Assembly (NCBI RefSeq): GCF_900112795.1
Contig: NZ_FONA01000013.1
Span: forward strand, 51,363 to 115,362
DNA from: Thermophagus xiamenensis
GTDB taxonomy: Bacteria; Bacteroidota; Bacteroidia; Bacteroidales; Marinilabiliaceae
DNA: 64,000 bases
Direction: 5' to 3'
In this document: one piece after another, positions 44,494-52,312 of the stretch
Position numbering within the stretch: position 1 is the first letter of the stretch
How the letters are laid out: the number at the start of each line of letters is the position of its first letter
The notes under the pieces: generated by a model
What the model was told of the DNA's origin: nothing
The model's input: only the letters and a program-made list of their open reading frames with translations
Database searches by the model: none
Program-made: the position numbers and the translations under genes

Positions 44494-44494
44494 G

Positions 44495-44569
44495 TCGGGA
44501 TGGCGAGATTCGAACTCGCGACCCCACGCCCCCCAGACGTGTACTCTAACCGGACTGAGCTACATCCCG
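44495..44569 (-). tRNA. tRNA-Pro, anticodon GGG
   Basis: The cloverleaf reads on the minus strand: acceptor CGGGATG/CATCCCG, D arm GCTC...GAGT, anticodon stem CACGT/GCGTG with loop CTGGGGG (anticodon GGG), and T arm GCGAG-TTCGAAT-CTCGC. The discriminator is A. CCA is not encoded. It decodes CCC and CCT proline codons. Confidence 0.95.
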
Positions 44570-44598
44570 TAATTGATGTCCTTTGTTTTTTGACGCTG

Positions 44599-44629
44599 CA
44601 AAGATAAATAAAATGAGAGTACGTGCAAG
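44599..44629 (-). promoter_or_regulatory. Bacteroidota-type promoter for tRNA-Pro
   Basis: On the minus strand CTTG (44629-44626) is followed after 19 bases by TATCTTTG (44606-44599). This fits -33/-7 spacing and places the start about 23 bases before the tRNA. Confidence 0.75.
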
Positions 44630-44900
44630 GCCTCGGAAGGAAAAAATATTTATTTTGATTAAGGATTGCCGGGGTGTTGACAGAAGCGTCAGGCCATAAG
44701 AGAATTGGTAATTAAGACTTTAGTTTGTTTCTTTTTTTTCAGTGCAAAGAATTCAAAAAGAATAAAAATATTCTGCACCAATCAATAAATTCTATTCACT
44801 GAAAACTAAAAACTACGCACTAATATTATAGTTCCATTCAATTAATAACTTAATTGATTCTTACAAGGATTAAACGAGTGTGGGGACTTTAAAAAAAGAA

Positions 44901-45260
44901 AAAGGCAGAAGTATTCAGGCAGAAGGCAGAAGAAGTGATTAGTCATTAGTCAACAAGTGGTTAGTGTTGAATAACTGATGACTGACGACTAACCACTAAC
45001 GACTACTTATAAGGGGCAATATATCAACTAAGTAAGTAAATTTTATACGGATGAAACGAGCATGACTAAAAAGATTTGTCACAATAAGAACATGTATAAA
45101 CTTTAAGTCATGCGAGTTCCATCAGACCAATGATTTAAATAAAATTTATACTGATGAAACGAGCATGGCGGCTTTTGCCACAAAAGAACATGTATAAATT
45201 TTATTAAGCCATGCGAGTTCCATTCGACCAATGTGTTAAATAAATTATATACGAATGAAA
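44901..45260. repeat. Composite repeat: R1 module plus two tandem R2 units
   Basis: R1 spans about 44901-45006 (AAAGGCAGAAG, CAGGCAGAAGGCAGAAG, GTCATTAGTCAACAAGTGG, ACTAACGACTAC). The link ATATCAACTAAGTAAG follows, then R2 units starting at ATG 45051 and ATG 45154, and a third ATGAA at 45255. Spacings are 103 and 101 bases. Stem 1 is GCATGAC/GTCATGC (45060-45113); stem 2 is GCATGGC/GCCATGC (45163-45214). The paired bases change together, A-T to G-C. Confidence 0.9.
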
Positions 45261-45553
45261 AATTCAATTGAAATGTTTTTTTTTGCCTTTTTAAGCATTG
45301 GATAAGCAGTTTGATGAAAAAAGAATCCAATCTCTGTGTTTATTGTTATATTTTTGTCTTTTGAAAAAAGTCGGATAGAACTTTCAATAATTTAAAAAAT
45401 CTAATTTTGAGAGTCCCAAGCCGCTTTTTTCCACCAGTTCATGTTTGAGAAACTGTGTAAAAAACAAAAAGGTGCTTATTCTATTTCTCCCTGCCTGTCC
45501 CGCATGTTTTAGGGAAAGTTAATGGGGAGTTAAAATAAAAAGTAGAAGAAATA

Positions 45554-46180
45554 ATGAAATCGATCAATAACGAATGGACAGAGCAGGAGTTGTTAAGAGG
45601 AATTACCGATGGCACCGAATCGGCTTTTCGTTATTTGTTTGATAATTACTATCCAATGTTAGTGGCATTTGCCAACCGCTTCGTTGAAGACCTCGATTCA
45701 TCACGAAACATTGTTCAGGATGTACTGGTTAATCTCTATGATAAAAGAAAAACTATACATATCCATACCTCATTAAAAGCACATTTGTTCCAATCGGTTC
45801 GAAACAGAGCGCTTAATCATATTAAGAAAGAAAAGATGGAGCGGGAACACCATGGCCGGATTAAATATGAAAGTGAGGAAGTGGTAAATGAAGAGTTGCT
45901 TGCCGTTTCAGAATTAGAAGGAAGGATAAATAAAGTGGTTAATGAGTTGCCGCCTCAATGTCGAAAAATTTTTATTATGAGTAGGCAAGAGGGAATCCCC
46001 AATGCGGATATTGCCAAACAGTTATCCATTTCCAAGCGAACCGTCGAAACACAAATCAGTAACGCCCTTAAAAGAATACGTTCCGACCTGAAAAAACATG
46101 GGTATTTGCCCTTGCTCGGATGCTTTTTAATTTCTATTCTTTCCGCAGTAAATAGTTTATTCAATTCATTGGTTGGATGA
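45554..46180 (+). CDS. ECF sigma factor of the Bacteroidota FecI-like expansion
   Basis: The 208-residue protein has sigma region 2 (FRYLFDNYYPMLVAFANRFV, NIVQDVLVNLYDKR, LKAHLFQSVRNRALNHIKKE) and region 4 (LPPQCRKIFIMSRQEGIPNADIAKQLSISKRTVETQISNALKRIRSDLKKH). It ends with a short hydrophobic tail (LLGCFLISILSA) common in this group. These sigma factors work with a FecR anti-sigma and a TonB receptor. Those genes follow, but 815 bases away, with repeats and a small frame in between, so the usual tight spacing is broken. Confidence 0.93.
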   Translation: MKSINNEWTEQELLRGITDGTESAFRYLFDNYYPMLVAFANRFVEDLDSSRNIVQDVLVNLYDKRKTIHIHTSLKAHLFQSVRNRALNHIKKEKMEREHHGRIKYESEEVVNEELLAVSELEGRINKVVNELPPQCRKIFIMSRQEGIPNADIAKQLSISKRTVETQISNALKRIRSDLKKHGYLPLLGCFLISILSAVNSLFNSLVG

Positions 46181-46740
46181 AGTGAAATTTTAATACTTCT
46201 TGCCAGGTATCTGGGCAGAGCATTTTTAATTTTGTATGTTTCTTCTGTAGGGTTGAGGCCTGAGTCTTATTGCTAATTTTTTGTTGTACGCTTTTTTATA
46301 TATGGTTTTGTTGTAAAATAACTTCTTGGTTTAGTTTGTTGTAAGTGTTTAAATGGTTGTTTGGTAGGGTTTTGTGGGTGTGTCTGATAGTTGTTTCAGA
46401 CTTGCCATTAGGAATAGGTCTTGGTCGGTTTATTATTTTGAATCAGTTTAAAAATGTTTTTTTTTCTACGTGTGGTAAAACAGATAATTGTCTTATAAGT
46501 GTCGTAGTTATTAAATACGATAATTTTGAATGAAACGAGCATGTATAAAAGACAAAGGCAGAAGTGCACAGGCAGAAGGCAGAAGAAGTCATTAGTCAAA
46601 AGTCATTAGTGACTAGTATTGATTAACTAATGACTAATAACTAACGACTAACCACTAATTACTAACTTTAAGTTTTATTCGGCCAATGAGTTAAATGAAT
46701 TATATAAGAGTGAAAATTAATCATTAAAAAAGATATAAAG
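46181..46740. other. Intergenic stretch with nested repeat
   Basis: About 560 bases between the sigma gene and the 59-codon frame. The first 350 are T-rich and show no gene. The rest is the repeat at 46531-46722. No terminator was found behind the sigma gene. Confidence 0.5.
46531..46722. repeat. R2 unit interrupted by a nested R1 module
   Basis: ATGAAACGAGCATGTATAAA is the left part of R2. R1 follows (AAAGGCAGAAG, CAGGCAGAAGGCAGAAG, AACTAATGACTAATAACTAACG, ACCACTAATTACTAAC). The right part of R2 then resumes: CTTTAAG, TTCGGCCAATGAGTTAAATG, ATTATATAAGAGTGAAA. So R1 sits inside R2 here. The reverse-orientation copies at 9583, 9928, 15225 and 35843 share this same junction (CTTAAAG / TTAGT). 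Confidence 0.75.
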
Positions 46741-46920
46741 ATGGAATTCTTACTTCAAATGTTCGCAGATTTGCTTGGTACGCCTTCTAATAATGAAGTA
46801 AATGCCAGGGCAGAAACAGAAAAAAAGGCTAACCGGGAATCCATTGCTAAGACTCCGGAGAACAAAGAACAAGTGGAGGAGGAAAAGTCTGTCATTTTTG
46901 GCTTAATCCAATTCCATTAA
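46741..46920 (+). CDS. 59-residue hypothetical protein between sigma and FecR
   Basis: An ATG at 46741 opens a frame of 59 codons ending with TAA at 46918. The product starts MEFLLQMFADLLG, continues with a charged helix rich in Glu, Lys and Asn, and ends IFGLIQFH. It follows the repeat edge by 19 bases and precedes fecR by 75. It has acceptable codon use but I recognise no family. It could be a small regulator or structural peptide, or a chance frame. Confidence 0.4.
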   Translation: MEFLLQMFADLLGTPSNNEVNARAETEKKANRESIAKTPENKEQVEEEKSVIFGLIQFH

Positions 46921-46995
46921 TTAGCAGCAACCTGTTTATAGCTGACTAATGCTCATATAACGTATGTAACGTTATAGCAGCCAAAAAATAAGTCC

Positions 46996-47973
46996 ATGAA
47001 AAACTCAAAGAACATACCAACGGAATTACTGGTTCGATATTTATCGGGAGAGGCAACAGCGGAGGAGAAAGATAAAATTGAACAATGGCGTCAACAGAAT
47101 TCGGAAAATGAAAAAGTTTTCCTGGAATTTAAATCCATATGGGACGCTAAATATCATTCCCTTATTCCCGCCGAAGTAATGGAGAGTGATTGGCAAAAAA
47201 TACATCAACGTATTTTTATTCCTACCGCTCAGCGTGGAAAAGTGGCACTGTTGGATGCATTTTTAAAGATTGCTGCCGTCCTGTTAGTAATGCTGGCAGT
47301 GAGTGGCGCACTTTATACCTACTGGAATGTTCCGGGATATGGCCGCTGGGCATCCTTCAGTACCGGCGATTATGTGGATTCTCTGCGTTTACCCGATAAC
47401 AGTATAGTGTATCTTAACAACCATTCGTCCTTGAAATATTTGCGAAATTTTGGTGACGGAAACCGAAGTGTTCGTCTTGATGGTGAAGGTTTTTTTGATG
47501 TGCAACATGATGCCGACAATCCTTTCCGGATTCATACCCCCGAGGGCGTTGTTGTGGAAGTATTAGGAACCTCATTTCATTTAGAGGCAGGGAAAGGATT
47601 GGATGAGCTGGAATTAAACGTTACTCAGGGTGTTGTTTCATTTGGATACCGTGATGTTTTGAAACCCGTTTATGCCGGCAATTCAGCTTTCGTAAAAGAA
47701 GATAATGTTCTGGTTAAACCCATCGAGGATAATAACTTTTTGTCCTGGAAAACCGGGAAGCTGGTATTTCGTCAAAGTTCTCTTCCAGCAATTGCCAAAG
47801 CTATTCAAAAGCATTTTGATGAAATAAAGGAAGTAAGGTTGCTTACTCAGAGCGACGTAAAAGTAACAACTACTTTCACCAATCAACCGGTTAATGAGGT
47901 TCTTGACGAACTAGAACTACTATTTGATAAAAAATTCCATTTAAAAGAAGGTGTTTTAACAATCTCTGACTAA
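46996..47973 (+). CDS. FecR-family anti-sigma factor
   Basis: The 325-residue protein has an N-terminal sigma-binding part (ELLVRYLSGEATAEEKDKIEQWRQQ), one membrane segment at about residues 87-107 (IAAVLLVMLAVSGALYTYW) and a periplasmic FecR domain. The latter includes RLPDNSIVYLNNHSSLKY, VRLDGEGFFDVQHDADNPF and VEVLGTSFHL, then a DUF4974-like end. FecR passes a signal from the loaded TonB receptor to the ECF sigma factor. The receptor gene starts 32 bases downstream. The sigma gene is upstream but separated by repeats. Confidence 0.93.
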   Translation: MKNSKNIPTELLVRYLSGEATAEEKDKIEQWRQQNSENEKVFLEFKSIWDAKYHSLIPAEVMESDWQKIHQRIFIPTAQRGKVALLDAFLKIAAVLLVMLAVSGALYTYWNVPGYGRWASFSTGDYVDSLRLPDNSIVYLNNHSSLKYLRNFGDGNRSVRLDGEGFFDVQHDADNPFRIHTPEGVVVEVLGTSFHLEAGKGLDELELNVTQGVVSFGYRDVLKPVYAGNSAFVKEDNVLVKPIEDNNFLSWKTGKLVFRQSSLPAIAKAIQKHFDEIKEVRLLTQSDVKVTTTFTNQPVNEVLDELELLFDKKFHLKEGVLTISD

Positions 47974-48005
47974 TTTCGGGAGATATTTCGTTAATTGAAA
48001 TTCTC

Positions 48006-50678
48006 TTGAAATTGACCATCAATATCTCAAAAATAATAACAAACATAGTGGTTGTAATTATTTATTCGACCACTGTAGTGCTTTGTTATGGACAGCAGGC
48101 TGAAACGTTGCGGTTTTCCATTGATACAACAACGGGGACTACCATCGAACTGCTGGAATTGCTTCAACAACGGAGCGGGTATGTTATTAGTTACAGCTCT
48201 CGCCTTTGTTTGGAAGAAGAGGTAACGCTTTCGCAATCCGAAAACACACTCATTGGCTTTTTAAAAGATATTTTTAAAGATTGTCCCTTTACCTACACCT
48301 TAAAGAATAACCGGATAATACTTCGCCCTAAACCGTTATCTGAAGAATCTTTTACCATTAGCGGTTTTATTAGTGATAAAGGCAGTGGCGAACGTTTGTT
48401 GGGAGCAAACGTTTATAACGCAACTCGTGAGCAGGGTACTGCCAGTAATTATTATGGATTTTACAGTCTTACTCTTCCCGGTGGTCCCACACAATTGAGT
48501 GCTTCATTTGTTGGTTATAAAACTTCATCCAAAAAGTTTGTTCTTCAGCGCGATACCGTAATAAATTTTAATCTTTCACCCAGCGTTGAATTACCAGAAA
48601 TATCGATTTTAGGTTCTCGCATCCCCAATATGTTAGAAGGTAATAGTTTCGGTGCCATGAGAGTATCTATGGATCAAATCAATGATGCACCGGCTCTTTT
48701 TGGTGAACCCGACCTGGTACGTGGCATCCAGATGCTTCCCGGCATTCAAAGTGGGTCTGAAGGCTTTTCCGGACTATATGTGCGAGGTGGAGGCCCTGAT
48801 CAAAACCTGATTTTACTGGATGATGTGCCGGTATATAACGTTGGGCATCTTCTGGGCTTTTTTTCCATTTTCAATACCGAAGCCGTAAGTCAGGTGTCCA
48901 TTACTAAAGAGGGATTTCCGGCCCGTTATGGCGGTCGCTTATCTTCTGTTGTGGATGTGAGGATGAAGGACGGACGTAAAGATCGCATAGGCGGCGATAT
49001 TTCCCTGGGTTTGCTCTCTTCCGGTGTGTCTTTAGATGGCCCCGTATTAAAGGATAAGTCCACATTCGCAGTTTCATTAAGGCGTACTTATATTGATGCT
49101 TTGGCTGCCATTTATCAATTGGGTGAAGAAGAAAAAACCAATTACTATTTTTTTGACTTGAACGGGAAAATTAATTATGAATTTTCTGATAAAAGTAAAT
49201 TATATCTAAGTGCTTATTGGGGGCGTGATAAATTCTATACATTATATAATTTCCGTGATTTTGAGGTGGGTATTCCCGATTTGGATGAAATACAAAATGT
49301 TATAACTATTAATGATGAGAGCAATGCCGGGTGGGGCAATTTTACCAGTGCCTTACGGTGGAACTATGTTTTTAATAAAAGGTTATTTTCTAATTTTACT
49401 GCCACTTATTCCAATTACCGTTTTTTTATTGGTCTTAAAAGAAATGAGGCGGAAGATCAGACCCTCACTTCGTTTGAGCAGCGATATTTGAGCGGGATAG
49501 AGGATTTTACATTAAAAAGTGATTTTGAATTTTATTCCTCCCCCGATTATACACTTAGGTTTGGTGTCAGCGGAGTGCTGCACCGTTTTAACCCGGGTGT
49601 GGATATTGTGAAAACTGCTATTGGAACTGAAAGTAACGGTCAAACCACGGTTCTGGAAGATGTAAGGGTTACAGGTCATGAATATCGGGGATACATTGAG
49701 CAGGAGTTTGCCTTGAATGATAGGTTTAAAGGTAATACTGGCCTACATGCTGCTTTTTTTCTGGGTGGTTCTACACCATATTGGTCGATCGAACCACGCA
49801 TATCGTTACGCTATCGTCTATTGCCCCGTTTGGATTTAAAAGGTGCCTATTCCCGCATGTCGCAATTTATCCATCTGGTTGGTACAGCTGGTTTTTCTTT
49901 GCCTACCGATTTATGGCTTCCGGTAAGCGACAATATTGAACCAATGCGTTCTCAACAGGGTACCCTGGGAGTAAATATCTATTTGGGTCGTTATAGCCGA
50001 TACATATTATCTTTCGAAGGGTACCTGAAATCTTTTGAAAACATATTATCTTACAAGGAAAGTACGGGTTTCTTTGATTATAGCACGGCATGGGAAGATA
50101 AACTGACATCAGGATACGGAGAATCTTTCGGGGGTGAAATGCTTTTGCAGAAGAATAGTGGTAATTTAACGGGGTGGTTGGGGTATACTTATTCTCATAC
50201 CACCAGTTATTTTGATGAATTGAATGAAGGAAATTCCTTCCCGGGTCGATATGATAGGCGACATGATGCAAGTATCTTTTTGAATTATCGGATTAACCAT
50301 CAGACATCGGGCAGTTTAACCTGGATGTTCGGTTCCGGTAATCCCGTAACTCTGCCCGAAGAGAAATATTTTGCTCCTACTTTCCCTTTTGGTGAAACTC
50401 CAGAGTATGGTTATTCTCAAAGTGTGAATTCGGTAAATAATTTTCGTATGCCCTCTTTTCATCGATTGGATGTGGGTATTAACTTTACTAAAAAAAAGGA
50501 ACGGGGAGTGCGTACCTGGAGCGTGGGGGTGATTAATGTTTATGGTCACCAAAATCCTTTTCTGCTCTATTTCGCCGAAAACGATGAGGCGCCTGAGGGT
50601 GAAGCATCCATGGAGCTCAAACAATTGAGCTTATTCCCTTTCCCGATTCCATATGTTAAGTTTTCTTTTAAATTTTAA
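48006..50678 (+). CDS. TonB-dependent outer-membrane receptor with STN signalling domain
   Basis: The 890-residue protein starts at TTG 48006; this keeps a full signal peptide (MKLTINISKIITNIVVVIIYS..., cleaved near GQQ) and I find no ATG that does. Domains in order: STN (about 35-110, TIELLELLQQRSGYVISY), a carboxypeptidase-like beta-sandwich (about 118-195, ISGFISDKGSGERLLGANV), plug (RVSMDQINDAPALFGEPDLVRGIQMLPGIQ, GLYVRGGGPDQNLILLDDVPVYN) and a beta-barrel closing in PYVKFSFKF. STN interacts with FecR. The ligand is unknown. It is not a SusC, as no SusD gene follows; a DUF4249 lipoprotein gene is next. Confidence 0.9.
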   Translation: MKLTINISKIITNIVVVIIYSTTVVLCYGQQAETLRFSIDTTTGTTIELLELLQQRSGYVISYSSRLCLEEEVTLSQSENTLIGFLKDIFKDCPFTYTLKNNRIILRPKPLSEESFTISGFISDKGSGERLLGANVYNATREQGTASNYYGFYSLTLPGGPTQLSASFVGYKTSSKKFVLQRDTVINFNLSPSVELPEISILGSRIPNMLEGNSFGAMRVSMDQINDAPALFGEPDLVRGIQMLPGIQSGSEGFSGLYVRGGGPDQNLILLDDVPVYNVGHLLGFFSIFNTEAVSQVSITKEGFPARYGGRLSSVVDVRMKDGRKDRIGGDISLGLLSSGVSLDGPVLKDKSTFAVSLRRTYIDALAAIYQLGEEEKTNYYFFDLNGKINYEFSDKSKLYLSAYWGRDKFYTLYNFRDFEVGIPDLDEIQNVITINDESNAGWGNFTSALRWNYVFNKRLFSNFTATYSNYRFFIGLKRNEAEDQTLTSFEQRYLSGIEDFTLKSDFEFYSSPDYTLRFGVSGVLHRFNPGVDIVKTAIGTESNGQTTVLEDVRVTGHEYRGYIEQEFALNDRFKGNTGLHAAFFLGGSTPYWSIEPRISLRYRLLPRLDLKGAYSRMSQFIHLVGTAGFSLPTDLWLPVSDNIEPMRSQQGTLGVNIYLGRYSRYILSFEGYLKSFENILSYKESTGFFDYSTAWEDKLTSGYGESFGGEMLLQKNSGNLTGWLGYTYSHTTSYFDELNEGNSFPGRYDRRHDASIFLNYRINHQTSGSLTWMFGSGNPVTLPEEKYFAPTFPFGETPEYGYSQSVNSVNNFRMPSFHRLDVGINFTKKKERGVRTWSVGVINVYGHQNPFLLYFAENDEAPEGEASMELKQLSLFPFPIPYVKFSFKF

Positions 50679-50704
50679 AGGATGGTATAGGATACTATTA
50701 TGAC

Positions 50705-50972
50705 TAAAGACAAAGGCAGAAGTGCACAGGCAGAAGGCAAAAGAAGTGATTAGTCATTAGTCAACAAGTGGTTAGTGTTAATTAACTAGTGACTAACGAC
50801 TAACCACTAATGACTACTTTTAAAAACCAATATATCAATGAAGTAAGTAAATTTTATACGGGTGAAACGAGCATGACTAAAAAAAATTGTCACTATAAGA
50901 ACATGTATAAACTTTAAGTCATGCGAGTTCCATCAGACCAATAACTTAGAAAAATTTTATACTGATGAAAAA
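50705..50972. repeat. Composite repeat R1 plus one R2 unit, ending at the DUF4249 start codon
   Basis: R1 spans about 50709-50818 (AAAGGCAGAAGTGCACAGGC, GTCATTAGTCAACAAGTGG, ACTAACGACTAACC). One R2 unit follows from GTGAAACGAGCATGAC at 50862 to TATACTGATGAAAAA, with ATG at 50965; the spacing is 103 bases. The second ATG starts the DUF4249 gene. It separates that gene from the receptor. Confidence 0.88.
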
Positions 50973-51885
50973 TGCAACAGCGTTTCTATATATAATTGCT
51001 CTCTTAATTTCTTCATGTGAGAAGAGTCTGGAACTTGAGCTTAAAGAAGAAGGTGGGAATTTGGTTTTATTTTCCTTTCTAACCCCCGATTCGGTTTTTA
51101 ATGTTCATTTAAGTAAAAGTGTCAGTATTTTTTCAATTGATGATTTTGAGCGAGTCTATGATGGAAATATTACCGTTTATAAAAACGGAAAAATGGTGGA
51201 TGATTTTATCTTTCCATTTGATATGATGTGGGCTTACCGGGAAAATATAACCTTTACATATGGTGATACGCTTCGAATAGATGCTTTCGACAGTGAGGGG
51301 AATTATGCATCGGGGCAAACAATAATACCAGATCCGGTGCCAATGGTAGTGAATACCCGAAAAGTTGTAGGAAGTGAATATGGTTCACCCGTTGATACTG
51401 TTTTGGAATGCAAAATTAGGATTTCAGATCCCGGAACGGCCGAAAATTATTATCAACTATTGATTTATGAAGATATATGCGTGTTCGAAGAAGATGATTC
51501 TGTGTGTACGCGCAATAAAATTGATTATTCTAAAACCGATCCTGTATTTTATGTTCGGGATCAGGAAGAAAGTTTGATTGGAAGCCTGGATTTCGATGGT
51601 TGCTTTTCTGACTATTTATTTGATGGTGAAGAATATGAAATAACAATCTATATTCCCAATCAATATATACTCTCGTCGGATTCGTCTTTTTCGCACCGCC
51701 GCATTCTTTTTTTTCTGCTCTCACATACTCGCCAATACTACGATTATTTTCGGAGCAGGATTATTGCTGAATATGGTTATGACTTGCCTTTATTGGACCC
51801 TATCAGAATCTACAACAATGTAGACGGAGGACTCGGAGTTGTTTCCGGATATGCTATTTATTCCTATACCTTAAATTTAAATTGA
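50965..51885 (+). CDS. DUF4249 family lipoprotein
   Basis: The 306-residue product has a lipoprotein signal: hydrophobic IIALLISSC with Cys near residue 18. It matches DUF4249, whose members are encoded directly after TonB receptors of the STN/carboxypeptidase-like type. Early family features are LVLFSFLTPDSVFNVHLSKSV, and VTVYKNG-type strands follow. The protein probably sits on the outer membrane and helps the receptor, but its ligand is unknown. The start codon comes from the R2 repeat edge, and the repeat may have separated the gene from a receptor once adjacent. Confidence 0.8.
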   Translation: MKNATAFLYIIALLISSCEKSLELELKEEGGNLVLFSFLTPDSVFNVHLSKSVSIFSIDDFERVYDGNITVYKNGKMVDDFIFPFDMMWAYRENITFTYGDTLRIDAFDSEGNYASGQTIIPDPVPMVVNTRKVVGSEYGSPVDTVLECKIRISDPGTAENYYQLLIYEDICVFEEDDSVCTRNKIDYSKTDPVFYVRDQEESLIGSLDFDGCFSDYLFDGEEYEITIYIPNQYILSSDSSFSHRRILFFLLSHTRQYYDYFRSRIIAEYGYDLPLLDPIRIYNNVDGGLGVVSGYAIYSYTLNLN

Positions 51886-52312
51886 GGAATTTATTTATGG
51901 AGGTTTGTATTGGTAGAAATGAAATATTGGCATAGGTATATGCCGAGGTGTCATTTTGAAAAAGAAATAATAATTAGGAGTTCTCTATATAATTGATTTT
52001 ATCTATATGGTATTGTATTATATTATGAACCAAAACCAAACAATTTAAGTAAAACAGAGGTTGTTGGTGGTGTTGGAAGCATTTGCCAACATGATTAAAA
52101 TTACTGTATAAAAGAAATCATCCTGGTAAGCCCCCTTTGGGGGTTGGTTTAAGTGGTAGATCTTTTTTATTTTGCGGAGCGATTTGGGAAAATTGAAGTC
52201 CCAGAAGAACTTTGTCTGAGAGTCAGGTTCGCAAATTGTGGTATTTATTTTGATATATTTAAGCATCTTGATATTTGGAATATTAAAATTGAATATAAAT
52301 AAATGATTAATT
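51886..52312. other. Intergenic stretch without a supported gene
   Basis: This gap of 427 bases precedes trxB. AGCCCCCTTTGGGGGTTGG at about 52128-52146 forms a short G/C hairpin of a kind seen between genes in many Bacteroidota. A minus-strand frame (52045-52266) exists but looks like chance. Confidence 0.45.

Larger units (their letters stand above)
44570..45553. other. Intergenic stretch: tRNA promoter, repeat cluster, possible sigma promoter
   Basis: Nearly 1 kb without a protein gene. It holds the tRNA promoter at 44599-44629, the large composite repeat at 44901-45260 and TAATTTTG at 45412-45419, a -7 type box about 135 bases before the sigma gene. The rest is AT-rich and unassigned. Confidence 0.6.

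Noticed and set aside
46345..46533. 62-residue plus-strand gene between sigma and fecR
   Set aside because: The sequence is T-rich with a run of low-complexity codons, and its end runs into the repeat; no family pattern or promoter supports it.
9583..50972. Insertion sequences or transposon copies behind the scattered repeats
   Set aside because: None of the R1/R2 copies contains an open frame or a transposase-like protein, and copies have no terminal inverted repeats with constant target duplications. They are non-autonomous at most.
52045..52266. 73-residue minus-strand gene before trxB
   Set aside because: The composition is irregular, part of it is a G/C hairpin, and there is no promoter or neighbouring minus-strand gene to support it.
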